Shown: positions 45,961-58,297 of the stretch, piece by piece
How positions within the stretch are numbered: the first letter of the stretch is position 1
Layout: each line of letters opens with the position of its first letter
Source: Pinus tabuliformis
Lineage: Eukaryota; Streptophyta; Pinopsida; Pinales; Pinaceae
Reading direction: 5' to 3'
DNA: 64,000 nucleotides
Assembly: GCA_031772625.1 (NCBI GenBank)
Contig: CM062812.1
Coordinates: 731,326,300 to 731,390,299 of the forward strand
Notes under the pieces: model-generated
Seen by the model: only the letters and a program-made list of their open reading frames with translations
What the model was told of the DNA's origin: nothing
Database searches by the model: none
Translations under genes and position numbers: made by a program

Positions 45961-48900
45961 CCAGAGGAGGGGGAACGCCTTTTCCACTCACAGATGTGGG
46001 TGAAGGGTTCTCTGCTGTAGTTTATTGTCTACAGTGGGAGCCAAAAGAACCTCATTTCAGACGAAGTCGTGAAGCAACTATGCCTAAAGACTACAGCACA
46101 TCCACATCCATACACCATTGGGTGGCTTCACTAAGGACGAGATCTTCGCATCAGCCAGCAATTTCGCCTTCCCTATAGCATCAAGCCCTTCATGAATGAG
46201 GTATTGTGTGACGTTGCTCCTCTTGAAGTTTCTGATGTATTATTAGGACAACCATACTTGTGGAAGCGACATGTTGTATATGAGTCTAGATCTCGCTCTC
46301 TGATTATTACTTTGGATAATAAGTTGTATAGGATACTGGAGGTAGCCCCGCCTACCACCATCTCTTTGATCACTGCAAAGAAATGCAGTAAGATCATTTC
46401 CCAGACCAGGAAATTCATTTTCCTTATGATTTGCCCCCAAGGCAAGAAGAAGGTTGTGGCCACAGCTTCCAGGCAGGGCTCCTCTACACAACAACAGCAG
46501 ATGGACAAGGTCGTGGAGGAGTACAGGGACATTTTCGCCTCACCCACAGGGGTACCTCTGCACTGTCAGGTCAAGCACTCCATCGATCTGACGCTGGGTG
46601 TGCCGCTACCCAATGGATCGATCTATCAATGCTATGTTCTGGAGAACGATGAGATCAAGAGGCATATTCAAGAACTACTGCAGAAAGGGCACATTAGGCC
46701 AAGCTCATCAGCCTATGGGAGCCCGATTGTATTGGTATAGAAGAAGGATGGGATGTGGAGACTCTTTATTGACTATCGGGCACCGAACAAGATCACTGTC
46801 TGGAATAGGTACCCAATCCCGTGGATTGATGACCTTCTCTACTAGCTCAAGGGGGAAAAATATTTCAGCAATAATGACTTGAATTCAGGTTATCACTAGG
46901 TTCCTATCAAACCCTCTGATGTGTGGAAGACTGCCTTCAAATCCAAGGAGGGACTTTTTGAATGGTTGGTCATGCCATTCGGATTCACGAATGCCACTGC
47001 AACCTTCATGAGATTGATGGATGACATCTTGCGGCCCTTCACCAATGCATTCGTGGTGGTGTATCTAGATGACATCTTGATCTTCAGCCAGAGTTGGGAA
47101 GAACACCTCCACCATATTCGGCAGGTCCTTCAAACCCTTCAACAACACAAGTTGTGTGCTAACTTGGAGAAATGCACATTTGGCCTGACTGAGGTTCAAT
47201 ATCTGGGGTACATCATTGATGAGGAGGGCATACATGTGGGCCCATCTAAGATACAAGTCATTCAAAATTGTCCAGCCCCAACCACTCTAACAGAGCTCCA
47301 TAGCTTTTTGGTTCTTGCCAATTTCTACTGCAGGTTCATGTTGGGGTTCTTTCATATCGCTTGGCCTTTAAGTCAAGTCACCAAGGGCGGAGCGAAAGAA
47401 AAGTTTTTTTGGTCAGAAACCCAGCAGCGAGCATTCTCCGAGTTGAAGAATCACCTCTGTTCTGTACCAGTGCTCACATTACCATACCTGCAACAACCAT
47501 TTGATATTGAGATAGATGCCTCCGACTATGCTATTGGGGTAGTTCTTACTCAACATGGGCATCCAGTGGCTTACCATAGTGAGACACTTTCAAACACAGT
47601 CTGAAAGTACCCCACTTACGACAAAGAAATGTATTCCATTGTGCAGGCCTATCGACAATGGAAGCATTACATTATGGGGAAGGAAACGACCATCTACACA
47701 AACCACTAGCCTCTACAGTTCATACAGACACAAGGGAAGTTGCAGAACAATCACCATCAGAAATGGTCCACCTACCTGCAACAGTTCCATTTGAACATTA
47801 AGTATAAGAAGGGCAACACCATTAGTGTCGCTGATTGCCTCAGCAGACCACCGGTCATGGCGCTCATCACTATGCTCGACTCCTGTGGGCACTAGACATC
47901 GGGGTGGCCACATGTTTACAAGAGCGATCCAAAATTTGGCATCATATACTAGACACTTCTAGAAGAGAGGAAAGTTCCAAATTTTCACCTTTAGGATGCA
48001 TTGTTATGCCACTTGGGACACATATGTGTTCCTTAAAGTTAGCGTGCCAAGATGAATTGGGAGGCGCACTACAGTTGGGTCGCTAGACATTTCAGAGTAG
48101 AGAAAACAGTGGTGGTATTGCAGAAGTATTTTAAATGGCCAAAACTTCATCAGGAGGTTGGGAAGTACATTAGATCCTGCACCATCTGCGCCATTGCCAA
48201 ACCAACCATCAAGAAGAAAGGCCTGTATACTCCTCTACCTACTCCTCGCCAACCTTGGGAATCTGTCTCCATGGATTATATGTCAGGCCTTCCTTCTACT
48301 AAGCACGACAAAGATTGTGTTTTCGTGGTCGTCCACATATTCTCTAAGATGGCCATCATGGCGGCCTGCAAGAAGAGTATCTCAACAGAGGCCACTGCTA
48401 AGATCTTCTTTGAGCTAGTGTGGGTACACTTTGGGATCCCACAATCCATTATATCAGATCGGAATAGCAGATTCCTGAGTGCATTTTGGTCAAGTCTCTG
48501 GTCGATGCTAGATACAAAACTCACTAAGTCCGTGAGTTTCCATTCCCAAATTGATGACCAAACAGAGGTTGTCAACAAAATGATCGTACACATTCTGCGC
48601 ATGTACAACTCGAAGCATCCACACACATGGGATGAAAGTCTCTCCTATGTCCAACATACCTACAATAGAGCTCTCCACAGTTCAACAGGCCACAACCCCT
48701 TTTAGGTAGGGTTGGGATTTCATCCATTATGCCCCATTGATGTGGCCATACCATTTACACCCACTCAGGTAGATTCGGCTCATGTGCAGTCCAAAGCTGA
48801 AAGGGCTAATGACTTCATTGAGCACATTCAACACATCCACCAACAGGTCCATGATATTAGACAGATCCAATGCTAAGTACAAGTAGCACCATGATCAACA

Positions 48901-49380
48901 TCGAGTGTCGCACAAGTTCCAGCTGAGCGACAAAGTTTGGCTTCATTTGCAGAAAGAGCGCCTTGTGGGGCCCCACTGCGAGCTTCACCTGCTCCAATAT
49001 GGGCCATACACCATCACCAAGGCCATCAGTGACAATGCCTTCGAGCTCACCATCCAACCATTCCTTGGTTTGCACCCAGTATTCAATGTAGATCGCCTTC
49101 AACCATACTTCCCACCATTGTTGGACACATCTGACATTGCAGAACACCTCACACCAATAGAGCTAAACCCAGATTGCATGGAACATGCCACCACTAATCG
49201 GATCATGGACACATAGATCAAGAGCACTCGCTGGCAGGACATCCAACTATATCAGGTTTTAAAATCTAGCCAACTCCTTCACCAAGGCACGTGGCTCACC
49301 AGGGACCAAGTTAAGCAGAAGTTTCCCCATCTCATGGAGGCACTCAACACATATATGGACCATTTCTTCCTAGGGGGGGT
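45961..49380 (+). pseudogene. Gypsy pol: protease, reverse transcriptase, RNase H, integrase
   Basis: Protease remnant FIVYSGSQKNLIS (46021) has Tyr where the catalytic Asp belongs. Reverse transcriptase spans about 46500-47250 with FGFTNA and YLDDILIF. RNase H follows with IEIDASDYAIGVV (about 47508). Integrase has the HHCC finger (HYSW..HF...CTIC), Asp in SMDYMSG, Asp in ISDRNSRF and Glu in QTEVVN. Stops occur at 46018, 46132, 46738, 46843, 46897, 47602, 47707, 47893, 47950, 47992, 48034, 48040, 48703, 48884 and 49214, and the frame shifts near 48861. The C-terminal tail ends at the polypurine tract. No chromodomain was recognised. Confidence 0.9.
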
Positions 49381-49383
49381 GAA
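49370..49383 (+). promoter_or_regulatory. Polypurine tract of the gypsy element
   Basis: TAGGGGGGGTGAA-type purine run directly before the 3' LTR; primes second-strand synthesis in this family. Confidence 0.75.
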
Positions 49384-49987
49384 TGATCCAGGTGGATATT
49401 GGTGGCCACCTGCCTATTCCACTTGGACCCCCAACATTGGCTCTTTCAGGTTTTTGGTTTCCTTAATTGTAGCACAGTTTACTGTTTTTGGCAGTTTTTC
49501 GAGTTGTGAACTTCTAGAGCCATTTTGTGGCCATAAACGACGTTTTTAGGGAAAACGGAGAGACCGAAAACTTCATCTTATGTTTGGCCCTCTCTTCGAG
49601 ATCTTTGAAATGAGGTAAGATGATAGCCAAATGGAGATCGTATGCCAAAGCTACAACCCCAGGAAGTTGATGTACCAATTTACCAAAATGGGGTCCACAG
49701 CTTTGGCCCTTCATCTCCTAGGGTTAGGTTTTTGGATGTTTAGGGTTTTCCCTTGTTTCTCAATAATAAATAGGCATTTGAACCTCATTGTAACATAGTT
49801 CAGAGGCATGTAGCTGCCACATCTCTCCTCGGAGGTAAGCTAACATCGCCCGAGCTATCTTATTTCCATTCTGTTTGTAAGCATAGTTCAATATTTTTCC
49901 ATTAATGAAATGAACTGTTTTTTTGCCGCATGTCTGTGTTTATGATTATATATGTAAGTTGTTGCATTCATGTTTAAGTTCGGATCA
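49384..49987 (+). repeat. 3' LTR of the gypsy element
   Basis: 604 bp, TGATCC...GGATCA, with a 5-bp terminal inverted repeat (TGATC/GATCA). It contains a 68-bp segment (49815-49882) missing from the 5' LTR and flanked by AGC microhomology. Confidence 0.88.
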
Positions 49988-50654
49988 TAATTACAGTACT
50001 TAGTTAGATGTCGAACCATCTTCAGATCTCATGGAGCGTCATTGGTGTAGGGATATGTAATCTTCATTTAGTTAGATGTGAAAACATTTTCATCTCTCAT
50101 GAAGTATCATTGGAGTAGGAGTATGTATCATTTGGTTAGGTAGTTGTTGCACTTAATGCTACTCTAAATCTATTTTTGCTTCTCCTACATGGACTAGTTA
50201 TACTATTTTTTAGTGACGGAGGTGGAGGAGGTTCACTACCTCCTGATTAAAGTATTGCATATCTATAAGTATTTGTTTCTAGATTATTTAAGTATTTGTT
50301 TCTGGATTATTATGCAGAATTTTAAACAAAAAGGACTGTAATGTTAATATGATTTAGGATGCTTCTATTTAAAAACTATTACACAAAAGTTTTCAATCCA
50401 ATTTATTTTGAAGTGATAAACTCACAACTAAAAAGCAAGCAAGGTGACAGTTTTCCTTAACATTTGCAAATTGATAAGTGTTGTTTCGGGTGCTGATTAT
50501 TTGTTATTCAATATAAATATTTGCTCATTTGGTGGAACATTAAGAAACAATGTTTGTTGATATTTCAGCAATTTGTCATTTGTTTGCTCATTAGACTTAG
50601 CACCTCTACTGGCAGGGATGACCGCTACGATAGTCGCTCTCTTGTTTTGATGTC
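49988..50654. other. Spacer with a small tandem duplication
   Basis: TTAGTTAGATGT...TCTCATG...TCATTGG(T/A)GTAGG occurs twice, about 76 bp apart (50000-50140). Otherwise there is nothing recognisable. Confidence 0.5.
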
Positions 50655-53600
50655 ATGGAGACAACAACAGATTTTGGCTAACGAGATAGGTTGATTCAAT
50701 CATGTGATGACAAAGGTGGCTATCACCCCCATCTAGCTTGTTAAATATGTATCTATGGAATGTTGCATCTGTGGTTGAAGGCAGGGAAGGAAATGGTGGA
50801 TGTCGAGACTATCCCATTGGTGACAAGGGAAAACAAGCCGAGAGCTAGTCATGATGTTTCCTGTAGTGTAGAGTTGCGAAATCTCCAACTGGTTTTCCAT
50901 CAGATTATAATAGGTGTCCTCCACCTGGAATTGCAGTTTCGTCGGTTATTTGGTATTAATGTGTTTGTCCTCCACTTTCTACAATTTCAATTATTTTGGA
51001 CTCTTTTTCAAGGTGATATGTGTGTTGTTTGGGCTAGGTTGGTGGTCACTGTTTTTCGTATTTTTCTATACGTTCCCCGCTACCATTTGTGTTCCTTTCC
51101 AATTGCACATCCCGTAAATTCTATGAGAAATGTATTATCTGCTTACATTGGGTCTCGGTATATGATTTATGATCATGCCTTTCACCCTTTCTGAGAAAAT
51201 ATGTTTTTTACGTGGAGGATATATTATTCTATGACGAGTCTTATTCTCGCATTGATCACGTTGTTGAATACGCTATGCGGGAAATTATGGTCGGTAAGCT
51301 TCTTTGTTGCCATCCAATCTCCAAACATTCTATTTTTTTTTGTGCAAGTTTTTGGGTGTTGTATTTATCTCTCAGTGTTGGCTGCTATCTAAATTTTATG
51401 CTCGTGATTCTTCCACCATGTGAATGGTGCTGGTGACTTATTTTCCTGTAAGATTTCCTTTTCTCAAGGGGTGGGTTTTTTGTGGTTTATCGTCCCAATT
51501 GGTGGTTTATGTAGGACCATAAATTCGTTGCTGATGGATTTTTTTGCGAATTCTCTCTTTTCAAGGCAATTTGGAGGTTTTCTAAATTGTAGGCCAAGGA
51601 TGGTATATTTCTAAGTTCCTTCTATCAGCACATTTGATCCCTATACAACACCAATGGGATCAATTTAGAAGAGGGGCTATTAATTACCAAGAGTGGACCC
51701 ACAGAGGCCACACTCACAAGCATCATAGGCTAGAAGGATTTACATATCGATACTGGGAGCTTACACGAACCAATCTTAAGGAAGAACACTCTTGAACTTA
51801 GGGAGAATCGTCCTCTCATTGGATTACTCTCTTAGACACTAGGGTTCTGACTAAATGGGTTGACTAGATCACGAACATATGGCACACAAAGGTGTGATTC
51901 AACCAATACATGTAGACATTTATTGGTAGATGAAGTTTTTACTAAGATAGAGTATCTTGGATTAGCATGAGACCCATATGGACATTTTGCACTCTCGTGA
52001 GCACTTGCATAGGCATATGTGAGATCTATATTAGAGAATGGAGAGGATTAAACAACACCTAAGCATTCCTCCAATAGTCGATGGAACCTCAGAGGACCCA
52101 AATACACCCATCCAGGTTGCAGTATCAAACACATATCATTTCGCTTATGTATGTTCTGATATTAGTCACAAAATCTATTCTTTTGCTTTCTCAATATCTA
52201 TGCGCAAGGCCATTTAGGTCAATTTATTTTTGCTTATGTTAGAACTCAGTTTTCCTGTCCTCTTTAAGGAGAATGCATTTTTGGATGTAGGCAAGTCTCT
52301 CCAATGAAAGAGTGACCTCATGACATATACTCCACTGTAATTTTCAGTTTCTGAAGATAATACAATTCACCCATATATATATATATATATATGAAAAGTA
52401 TTAATATATGTGTTAAACATATATACATTTGAAATCCCAAAAGAGAGGCTGACCTCATGACGCAGGCATCTAATCATAAGGTCTTCACAAAAACACATAA
52501 AACTGAAAAGCAAGCAATAGGTATGCACATAAACTCATAAAATAATTAATTAATAAACACAATAATTATATGATAACTAGCCCAATGATTAGCTTCTCAT
52601 CCCTCTTACATGCCTCATAGGCTCTCCTCAATTTATACAAATGGATTAGAACCCAAGTATGTTATAGATCCCTCAACAAACTCCAACAATATCTCTCTTG
52701 ATCCATAACATCTCTCATCCAATCCCTTATCCCTAGATAAGAGCTAACTAATCCATAATCTTCTCAAACCTTCCACAATACTCTCCAATCTTCTCCTATG
52801 TACAATAATCATCATTCTCTCCTAAAACTATTAGAAAAATGCAATAAATAATTAAATCCCCACTTTACAAACTAACTCTTCTAGTAAACATTTGACCCAG
52901 GTTAGATGCACCTGCATCACCTTAACATATATACCCCACTATGTAAATTTCAGTACCTCAACATATATAACCCACTAGGTAAATTCTAGTTTCTGAAGAT
53001 AATACAATTCACCTATATATATATATATATATATATATATGAGTTAAACATATATTATTTGAAAGGACATGTAATGATATTCTTAACTATAGAGGTTCAC
53101 CCCGATTTTAGCATGGAAAATATTATCCTGTAAATACATCTTGTTACAATATCATGGCTTACCATTACCACATGCCAATATGAAATGTGTTGATATGAAA
53201 TTTTCTTTAATTAATTAATTTCAGATAAATGAATGAAAATAACATAAGTGACTTGGAGATTAATATTAACTCTTGATTTTTGAATATTATTATGAAATAT
53301 TTTGGATATTTCCTAAAAGTTAAATCTGTACCATCCATCTAACAATCAATAAAAAATAAAATAAAATTATGTAAAGTCTTTTTTTAATTAAACATACTTA
53401 TTAGCCTAATTAATAAAAATAAATTGAAATTAAATTAGTTTTTATTATTTTAAAATTTTTTGATCATATAAAATGTTGTATGCAATAAACGTCTTAATAC
53501 CTAATAAACGTCTTAATACCTATCAATATTTACTAAAAGACAAACTCTCTATATATATATAAATTAATTAATTAATTAATTACATAAAAATATTAAAGTG

Positions 53601-54256
53601 TCCTGCCTCAAAACAAACAAACTGTAATATTGAACTTTATTAATTAATTTTGATATGTTATTTAAAAATAATAAAATTTTACACAATCGGAAATACGTCA
53701 AATTTCTAAATTTAACACATAAACAATAAATGATTCCATGATAAAATATGATGATTTAGATTTAGTCTTTAATGGAGATATTTCTAAAGTATATGAGCTA
53801 AGGACAAGGACTTCTATCACAATAAAGTCCATTTTAAATAAATATTCGGCCCATGCTATGAGTATGGTATAAGTATTGGGCCTATCTTTGGTCAATTAAA
53901 GAAGAGTCTAAGTATTCGAGACATGATTTAAAGGTAAAGGTAATATTTATAAGGTATATGGTTTATGAGTATTGTTTATATAATGAGAGATGTTTTATGG
54001 ATTTTTCAAAAGAAGTATAGGTTAATGAGTTAATTTTAAATATTTAAAAAATAAATCGTTAAATGCAAATTCAGGGAGTAAAATAAAGTAATTTAGAACA
54101 TTATTAAAAAGGATAGAATCTACTCCAAAATCAGATTTATAAAGGAATTTCTTTTTCTAGGTATAGTATATATGTCTGATTTCAAAGTTTAGTGCGTTGA
54201 CAATAAGTTTTTTTTATCTAGGAATAAAAAGAGTTATTTCTAAGTCACATTAATTA
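50655..54256. repeat. Block B, paralogous to block A
   Basis: Contiguous counterpart of the four separated pieces of block A, same order and orientation. It preserves the empty sites for the insertions at 5587, 7425, 8491 and 13617. Its own extra material includes 52440-52990. The open frame at 50760-51194 is not shared with A and is unlikely to be a gene. It could be half of an ancient segmental duplication or a second copy of a large unnamed non-coding element. Confidence 0.8.
52330..53060. repeat. Local duplication with AT microsatellites inside block B
   Basis: CTGAAGATAATACAATTCACC followed by a long (AT)n run (about 52373-52392 and 53014-53040) and GTTAAACATATAT occurs twice, about 640 bp apart. 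It flanks about 550 bp of unique sequence absent from block A. The AT runs may have promoted the rearrangement. Confidence 0.7.
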
Positions 54257-55199
54257 TAAACAATGATTGAGAATAAGTAAATAATTTTGAAAAAAAATAC
54301 TCGGTGGTTGGAGATTTCGTTTTTCTGATCCATCCAATTTTTCGAATGGTCACTTCATCACTGGGAAACACATTTCACTTCCGAAAATATCCAAAAACAA
54401 AATGAGTATCTGTTGAAGTCATTGATCAATTAAATACCCTTTCCAAATTAGTACGTTGACCTTGAGAATACGTTTTTTTATTTAGGATTTAAAAAGTTAC
54501 TTGTGAGCCACATTAATCATGAAAAACAAGGAGCCACTGTTGTGGCGCTAGTCCCTGCCGGTTAGCAGAACAGTTTGGTCAGTTATTATTATGAGATTTA
54601 ATTTACGTTATCATGAGAGCTGGTTTCCATTAGTAGTGTGTTGTAAGCATGCTTACTTGTATTAAGATTTAATGAATTGGATGGCCAATTGTTGAATGAA
54701 CTTTTTGACTTTATGCGAAGGGTGAAATATAATGAACTTTGCCTTTGTTAAGTAAGAATTGTCAGAAATGTCATTGAATTGATAATTGCTTGTTACAATT
54801 TTATTATATCTCAAATTTTTTGTTTCATATTACAAATCTATCCATCTATTTAAAATAATAATTTAATTTGTATCTTAATACATTAACATACATATTTAAA
54901 ATATGTTTTAACAGTATAAAGTAAAATTACCTTATCACTTGTCTTATTATTTTCAATTATAAAGTAATTTTTAAAAGACATTGGTCCTATATTTTCTTAT
55001 TATGATTAAAATTAATTTTCAAAAGACACTTGTCATATATCTTGTTATAATGTTGAGTTTGTATTTCTTAAAATAAGATTAGTTTTAGATATAATTTTCC
55101 AATGTCTCATGATTTAAAAAATGCTTAGATTAATAATTAAAATATAATAAAATTGAAGAGTGAATCATAGAAAACTTGAGGGAAAAAAACTATAAAAGG
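54257..55199. other. AT-rich intergenic DNA
   Basis: 54440-54530 is a diverged local copy of 54177-54256 (TGACNNTNAGNAT...TTTTTTTATNTAGGA...AAAAGNTA). GCCAC-TGTT-GTGGC (54533-54546) forms a small stem-loop before CTAG. No coding sequence. Confidence 0.45.
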
Positions 55200-55440
55200 T
55201 AATAATAATGCATTATAATGTATGAAGAATTAGGGAGTGTTAAAGTAAGTTATGTATTTTAATAGGCACGGGGTATAAAATATCTTGAAATGCATAATAA
55301 TGAATTATAATGTATGAAGAATTGGAAAGTGTTAAAGTGAGTTATGTATTGTAATAACCATGGTGCACAAAACATATTAAAATAATAGGAAGGTGTTAAA
55401 GCAAGTTATGTATTTTAATAACCATGGTGCACAAAACATA
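55200..55440 (+). repeat. Short tandem repeats around GTGTTAAAG...GTTATGTATT
   Basis: Three imperfect units share AGTGTTAAAGTAAGTTATG (or close variants). The last two also share TAATAACCATGGTGCAC. Period about 80-100 bp. Confidence 0.75.
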
Positions 55441-55825
55441 GAATTTTCTTATTTTTTTACATTTGAATATTATGGAAATATTGATAAAATGATAATGACT
55501 AAATAAACATTATTATGAATATAAATTTGTTAATTAAATTCGTGGTGGAGAGTGTTCAATATTTACATAGATTATTCTCGAAGGTCAAAGAAGAACTTAA
55601 GCATTTAAAAATTATAGTTATGGAGTCTTGAAGCCATGATTGAAAGATTACATATCTAGTAACATATTTGGACATAAATGATACGATTCAGGTTAATCTC
55701 AATGATTGAGGAATTATTCCATGGTCAAAAGAACAAAAGATATATTTATTTAAAAATATTGTTTATCATAACTTTAGTGTGAACTTTAAATTTGTCCAAT
55801 TACTAATTGGCAAAGAAAAGGACGT
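55441..55825. other. AT-rich spacer
   Basis: Nothing recognised. Confidence 0.4.
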
Positions 55826-56455
55826 AATTTGTTGCAGTTAATTAATAATTTGTTGTGATGCAAAAGGACATGACTTTTGGCTTTTTTTATAGTTTTGTGT
55901 TAGTAAATATAGTATCTAAGTACAATAATAAAATAATTTTGATAAGTTTATTTTATAAATTAAAAATTAAAATAAACAAATTAAAATTAAGCAAACATTT
56001 AAACTTTACGAGTTGAAATACATGTAATTTGTAATTAGTAATTTGTTGCATTTAATTAATAATTTGTTGTGATGCAAAAGGACATGACTTTTGGCCTTTT
56101 TTATAGTTTTGGGTTAGTAAATATATCATCTAAGTACAATAATAAAATAATTTTGATAAGTTTATTTTATAAGTTAAAAATTAAAATAAACAAATTAAAA
56201 TTAAAAAAACATTTAAACTTTACGAGTTGAAATGCATCTAATTTGTAATTAGTAATTTGTTGCATTTAATTAATGATTTGTTGTGATGCAAAAGGACATG
56301 ACTTTTGGTCTCTTTTAGAGTTTTGGGTTAGTAAATATAGCATCTAAGTACAATAATAAAATAATTTTGATAAGTTTATTTTATAAATTAAAAATTAAAA
56401 TAAACAAATTAAAATTAAAAAAACATTTAAACTTTACGAGTTGAAATGTAAATTG
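55826..56455 (+). repeat. Three tandem 214-bp units
   Basis: Units start AATTTGTTGCA at 55826, 56040 and 56254 and are nearly identical, each holding TTGTTGTGATGCAAAAGG and a long A-rich tail ending TTTACGAGTTGAAAT. High similarity indicates recent amplification. AT-rich, non-coding. Confidence 0.9.
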
Positions 56456-56815
56456 GTCATGATCTCCAAGAAAAAATCCATTATCTTTTGGTGTTCTATA
56501 CTCTTGCTTTCTGCAATATCATAGTAATCGAATTAAAAAATATTGGTTTTGGAGCGTAAGCACTGGCAGTAGAATCCAAATTCAAAATATAATGCAATTC
56601 ATGTTTATCAAAATACATTTATGTCAAGTCAAAGAAATGGCACTTTATAGGCTGGATAAAGAAGTATTGTCTCAGTACAATGTCAAATTTTGTGTTGTAA
56701 CATTTTGTCATTCTGTCAGTACAATGTCATTTTGTCAGCAATGACAATACTTCATTCCAAGTCTCCATGTTTCAAAAATTTCAGTTGAAGGGGATCCCAT
56801 GGAATTTGCAGAAAT
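56456..56815. other. Spacer downstream of the KH fragment
   Basis: Contains a phrase repeated at short distance (CAGTACAATGTCA around 56675 and 56718). No gene. Confidence 0.4.
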
Positions 56816-56825
56816 TTATGCTTCT

Positions 56826-57150
56826 TTATACAAGCTTAGCTGCTGAATTTTAACAACAACATTTCCAGACTTTCCTAGAATGGCTGCGACTGTGTGTTCA
56901 GATATTACAACTTCAACTGTAGTTTTTGTGATAAGCTCACGAGCTGCTGTGACACTGCCAAAGGTGATATACAATGCCAGGGACATTAGTACAGAAATGG
57001 TGATCAGCAAAACCCCCCATGATAGCAGCAATTGACAAAGTTTTGCAAATCTTGTGTACCTTCCAAATCTGGCAGAACTCCCTTGACGAAGAATTGGCTC
57101 CTCAAACTCAGAGAAATTGCCAATACTGTTTATATCGCGATTTGACTGAA
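56826..57150 (-). pseudogene. KH-domain protein, exon with start of a C-terminal KH domain
   Basis: On the minus strand, after the acceptor-like AAATTCAG near 57150, a frame of about 108 codons is open. It has a hydrophobic segment (LLLSWGVLLITISVLMSLAL) and ends with ITKTTVEVVISEHTV, then AILGKSGNVVVKIQQ, matching the first strand and GXXG loop of a KH domain of plant poly(C)-binding/RCF3-HEN4-type proteins. The expected donor after CAG reads CTAAGC instead of GTAAGC, so the exon may no longer splice. The hydrophobic part is not typical of the family. Confidence 0.55.
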
Positions 57151-57687
57151 TTTTGAAACAAAGCATATAGTTAGTACTACAGGGGTTGGTGTTTGCAGAC
57201 AGATTTATGGTTAATTTTCTTAAATAGAAATTTAATTGCACCAAGGAATCTGCTTTTATTCTAAGAAATCAAAATGAAAAAGTAGTAATAGAGGGACAGT
57301 AGAGGAATTGTTGGCAAATGTTGGAAAATGTTGGAGGGAAATCAAGAACTGCATACAAAATGGATGCACTTGAAATAAATAAAAATGTTTAAACAAAGCT
57401 GACCTTTGATGACCATGGGGCTGGTGAAGACTGCAGAGTCGGATAGCTTGATGATGAATGGGATTGATCAATAAAGGATCTTCATAGCAAGGTATCAACA
57501 ATCGAGCTTCAATCACTAGCCATTTAACACATTGTTATAAGCAAGTGATTATAAGCTAAGTCGAACCAAAGTTTTGGGGTGGAAAGGTTTTGGGGTCTTA
57601 TTGCGGGTTTCGCATTGCTTTGCAATGTTGACGAGATCTCTTTTGATTTGCAAAAACAATTTATTAGGAAGTGAGTATTGTATATAC

Positions 57688-57796
57688 CTGAATCAACTGA
57701 TCAGATTCGAAAGCACACCGAGGAAGGTCTTCTCTTTGTAATATTCTAATATTGGCAGGTGTTGTGTGCCTCATATCAGAAGTCAGTGCAGCAGCC
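57688..57796 (-). pseudogene. KH-domain exon, duplicate 1
   Basis: A 109-bp exon bounded by TTGGCAG and CAG|GTATATA encodes ALTSDMRHTTPANIRILQRE, then DLPRCAFESDQLIQ. The IRIL.RE.LPRCA.ESD.L.Q pattern is the second half of a KH domain in plant multi-KH proteins, which bind single-stranded RNA and take part in pre-mRNA processing. The preceding GXXG exon is not adjacent. Confidence 0.6.
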
Positions 57797-57975
57797 CTGC
57801 CAATTAGACAACAGAATTTCAAAATAAGATCAAGCTGCTGAAAGGTACTTTATCATATGCAATCCTATTACTGGTTACAAAACTGTATCTGCGGTCAAAC
57901 TTCAGAGTCACGCTAACTAGCTGAACATGACAATGCAGAAGGAGACATCAAAACCGTGAGGCTACAATGTCATAA

Positions 57976-58156
57976 TACTTGTATTGCAGTAAGAGCATAA
58001 TATGAAGAAACATATTCATATTACTTTTGCATTTGTTGTAGACGTGAAGGCCAGCATGTTCCTGCATTTTGTAATTTGCATAACAAACAGTTAGTTAGAA
58101 TAAAATGATAACATTGTAAATTGAAGAGAGGACATATTTGAGACAAAACATCTTAA
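57976..58156 (-). repeat. 180-bp repeat X, copy 1
   Basis: Aligns with 62296-62476, 4320 bp away, same orientation. On the minus strand a possible 37-bp exon lies between AAAATGCAG and GTAATATG and encodes NMLAFTSTTNAK. See the second copy. Confidence 0.75.
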
Positions 58157-58297
58157 GGAGTTATGTGAACTAAAGCTTCTTGTGCAATCCTTATACCATG
58201 TACAATGTGTCAAAAGCTTGTTTAACATTAAAAAGAGTATTTGATTGACTAAAGCTGTATAAGAAACAATTTATTAGAAACTGAGTATTGTATATAC

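Larger units (their letters stand above)
44208..49987 (+). mobile_element. Full-length Ty3/gypsy retrotransposon, inactive
   Basis: A 5.8-kb element with two LTRs, primer-binding site, gag, protease, reverse transcriptase, RNase H, integrase (in gypsy order) and polypurine tract. Target duplication TAAGT (44203-44207) versus TAATT (49988-49992) matches at four of five bases. I count 22 in-frame stops, 17 of them TAG, plus one frameshift near 48861. The LTRs differ by many substitutions and a 68-bp indel, so insertion is old. Confidence 0.92.

Noticed and set aside
50760-51194. 144-codon frame in block B as a gene
   Set aside because: The paralogous block A sequence has stops and frameshifts in the same region and there is no recognisable domain.
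54533-54551. GCCAC-TGTT-GTGGC hairpin followed by GCTAG, resembling a Helitron 3' end
   Set aside because: The stem is only 5 bp, and as read it would end a plus-strand element, opposite to the RPA-like gene and captured fragments. Such small palindromes plus CTAG occur by chance.
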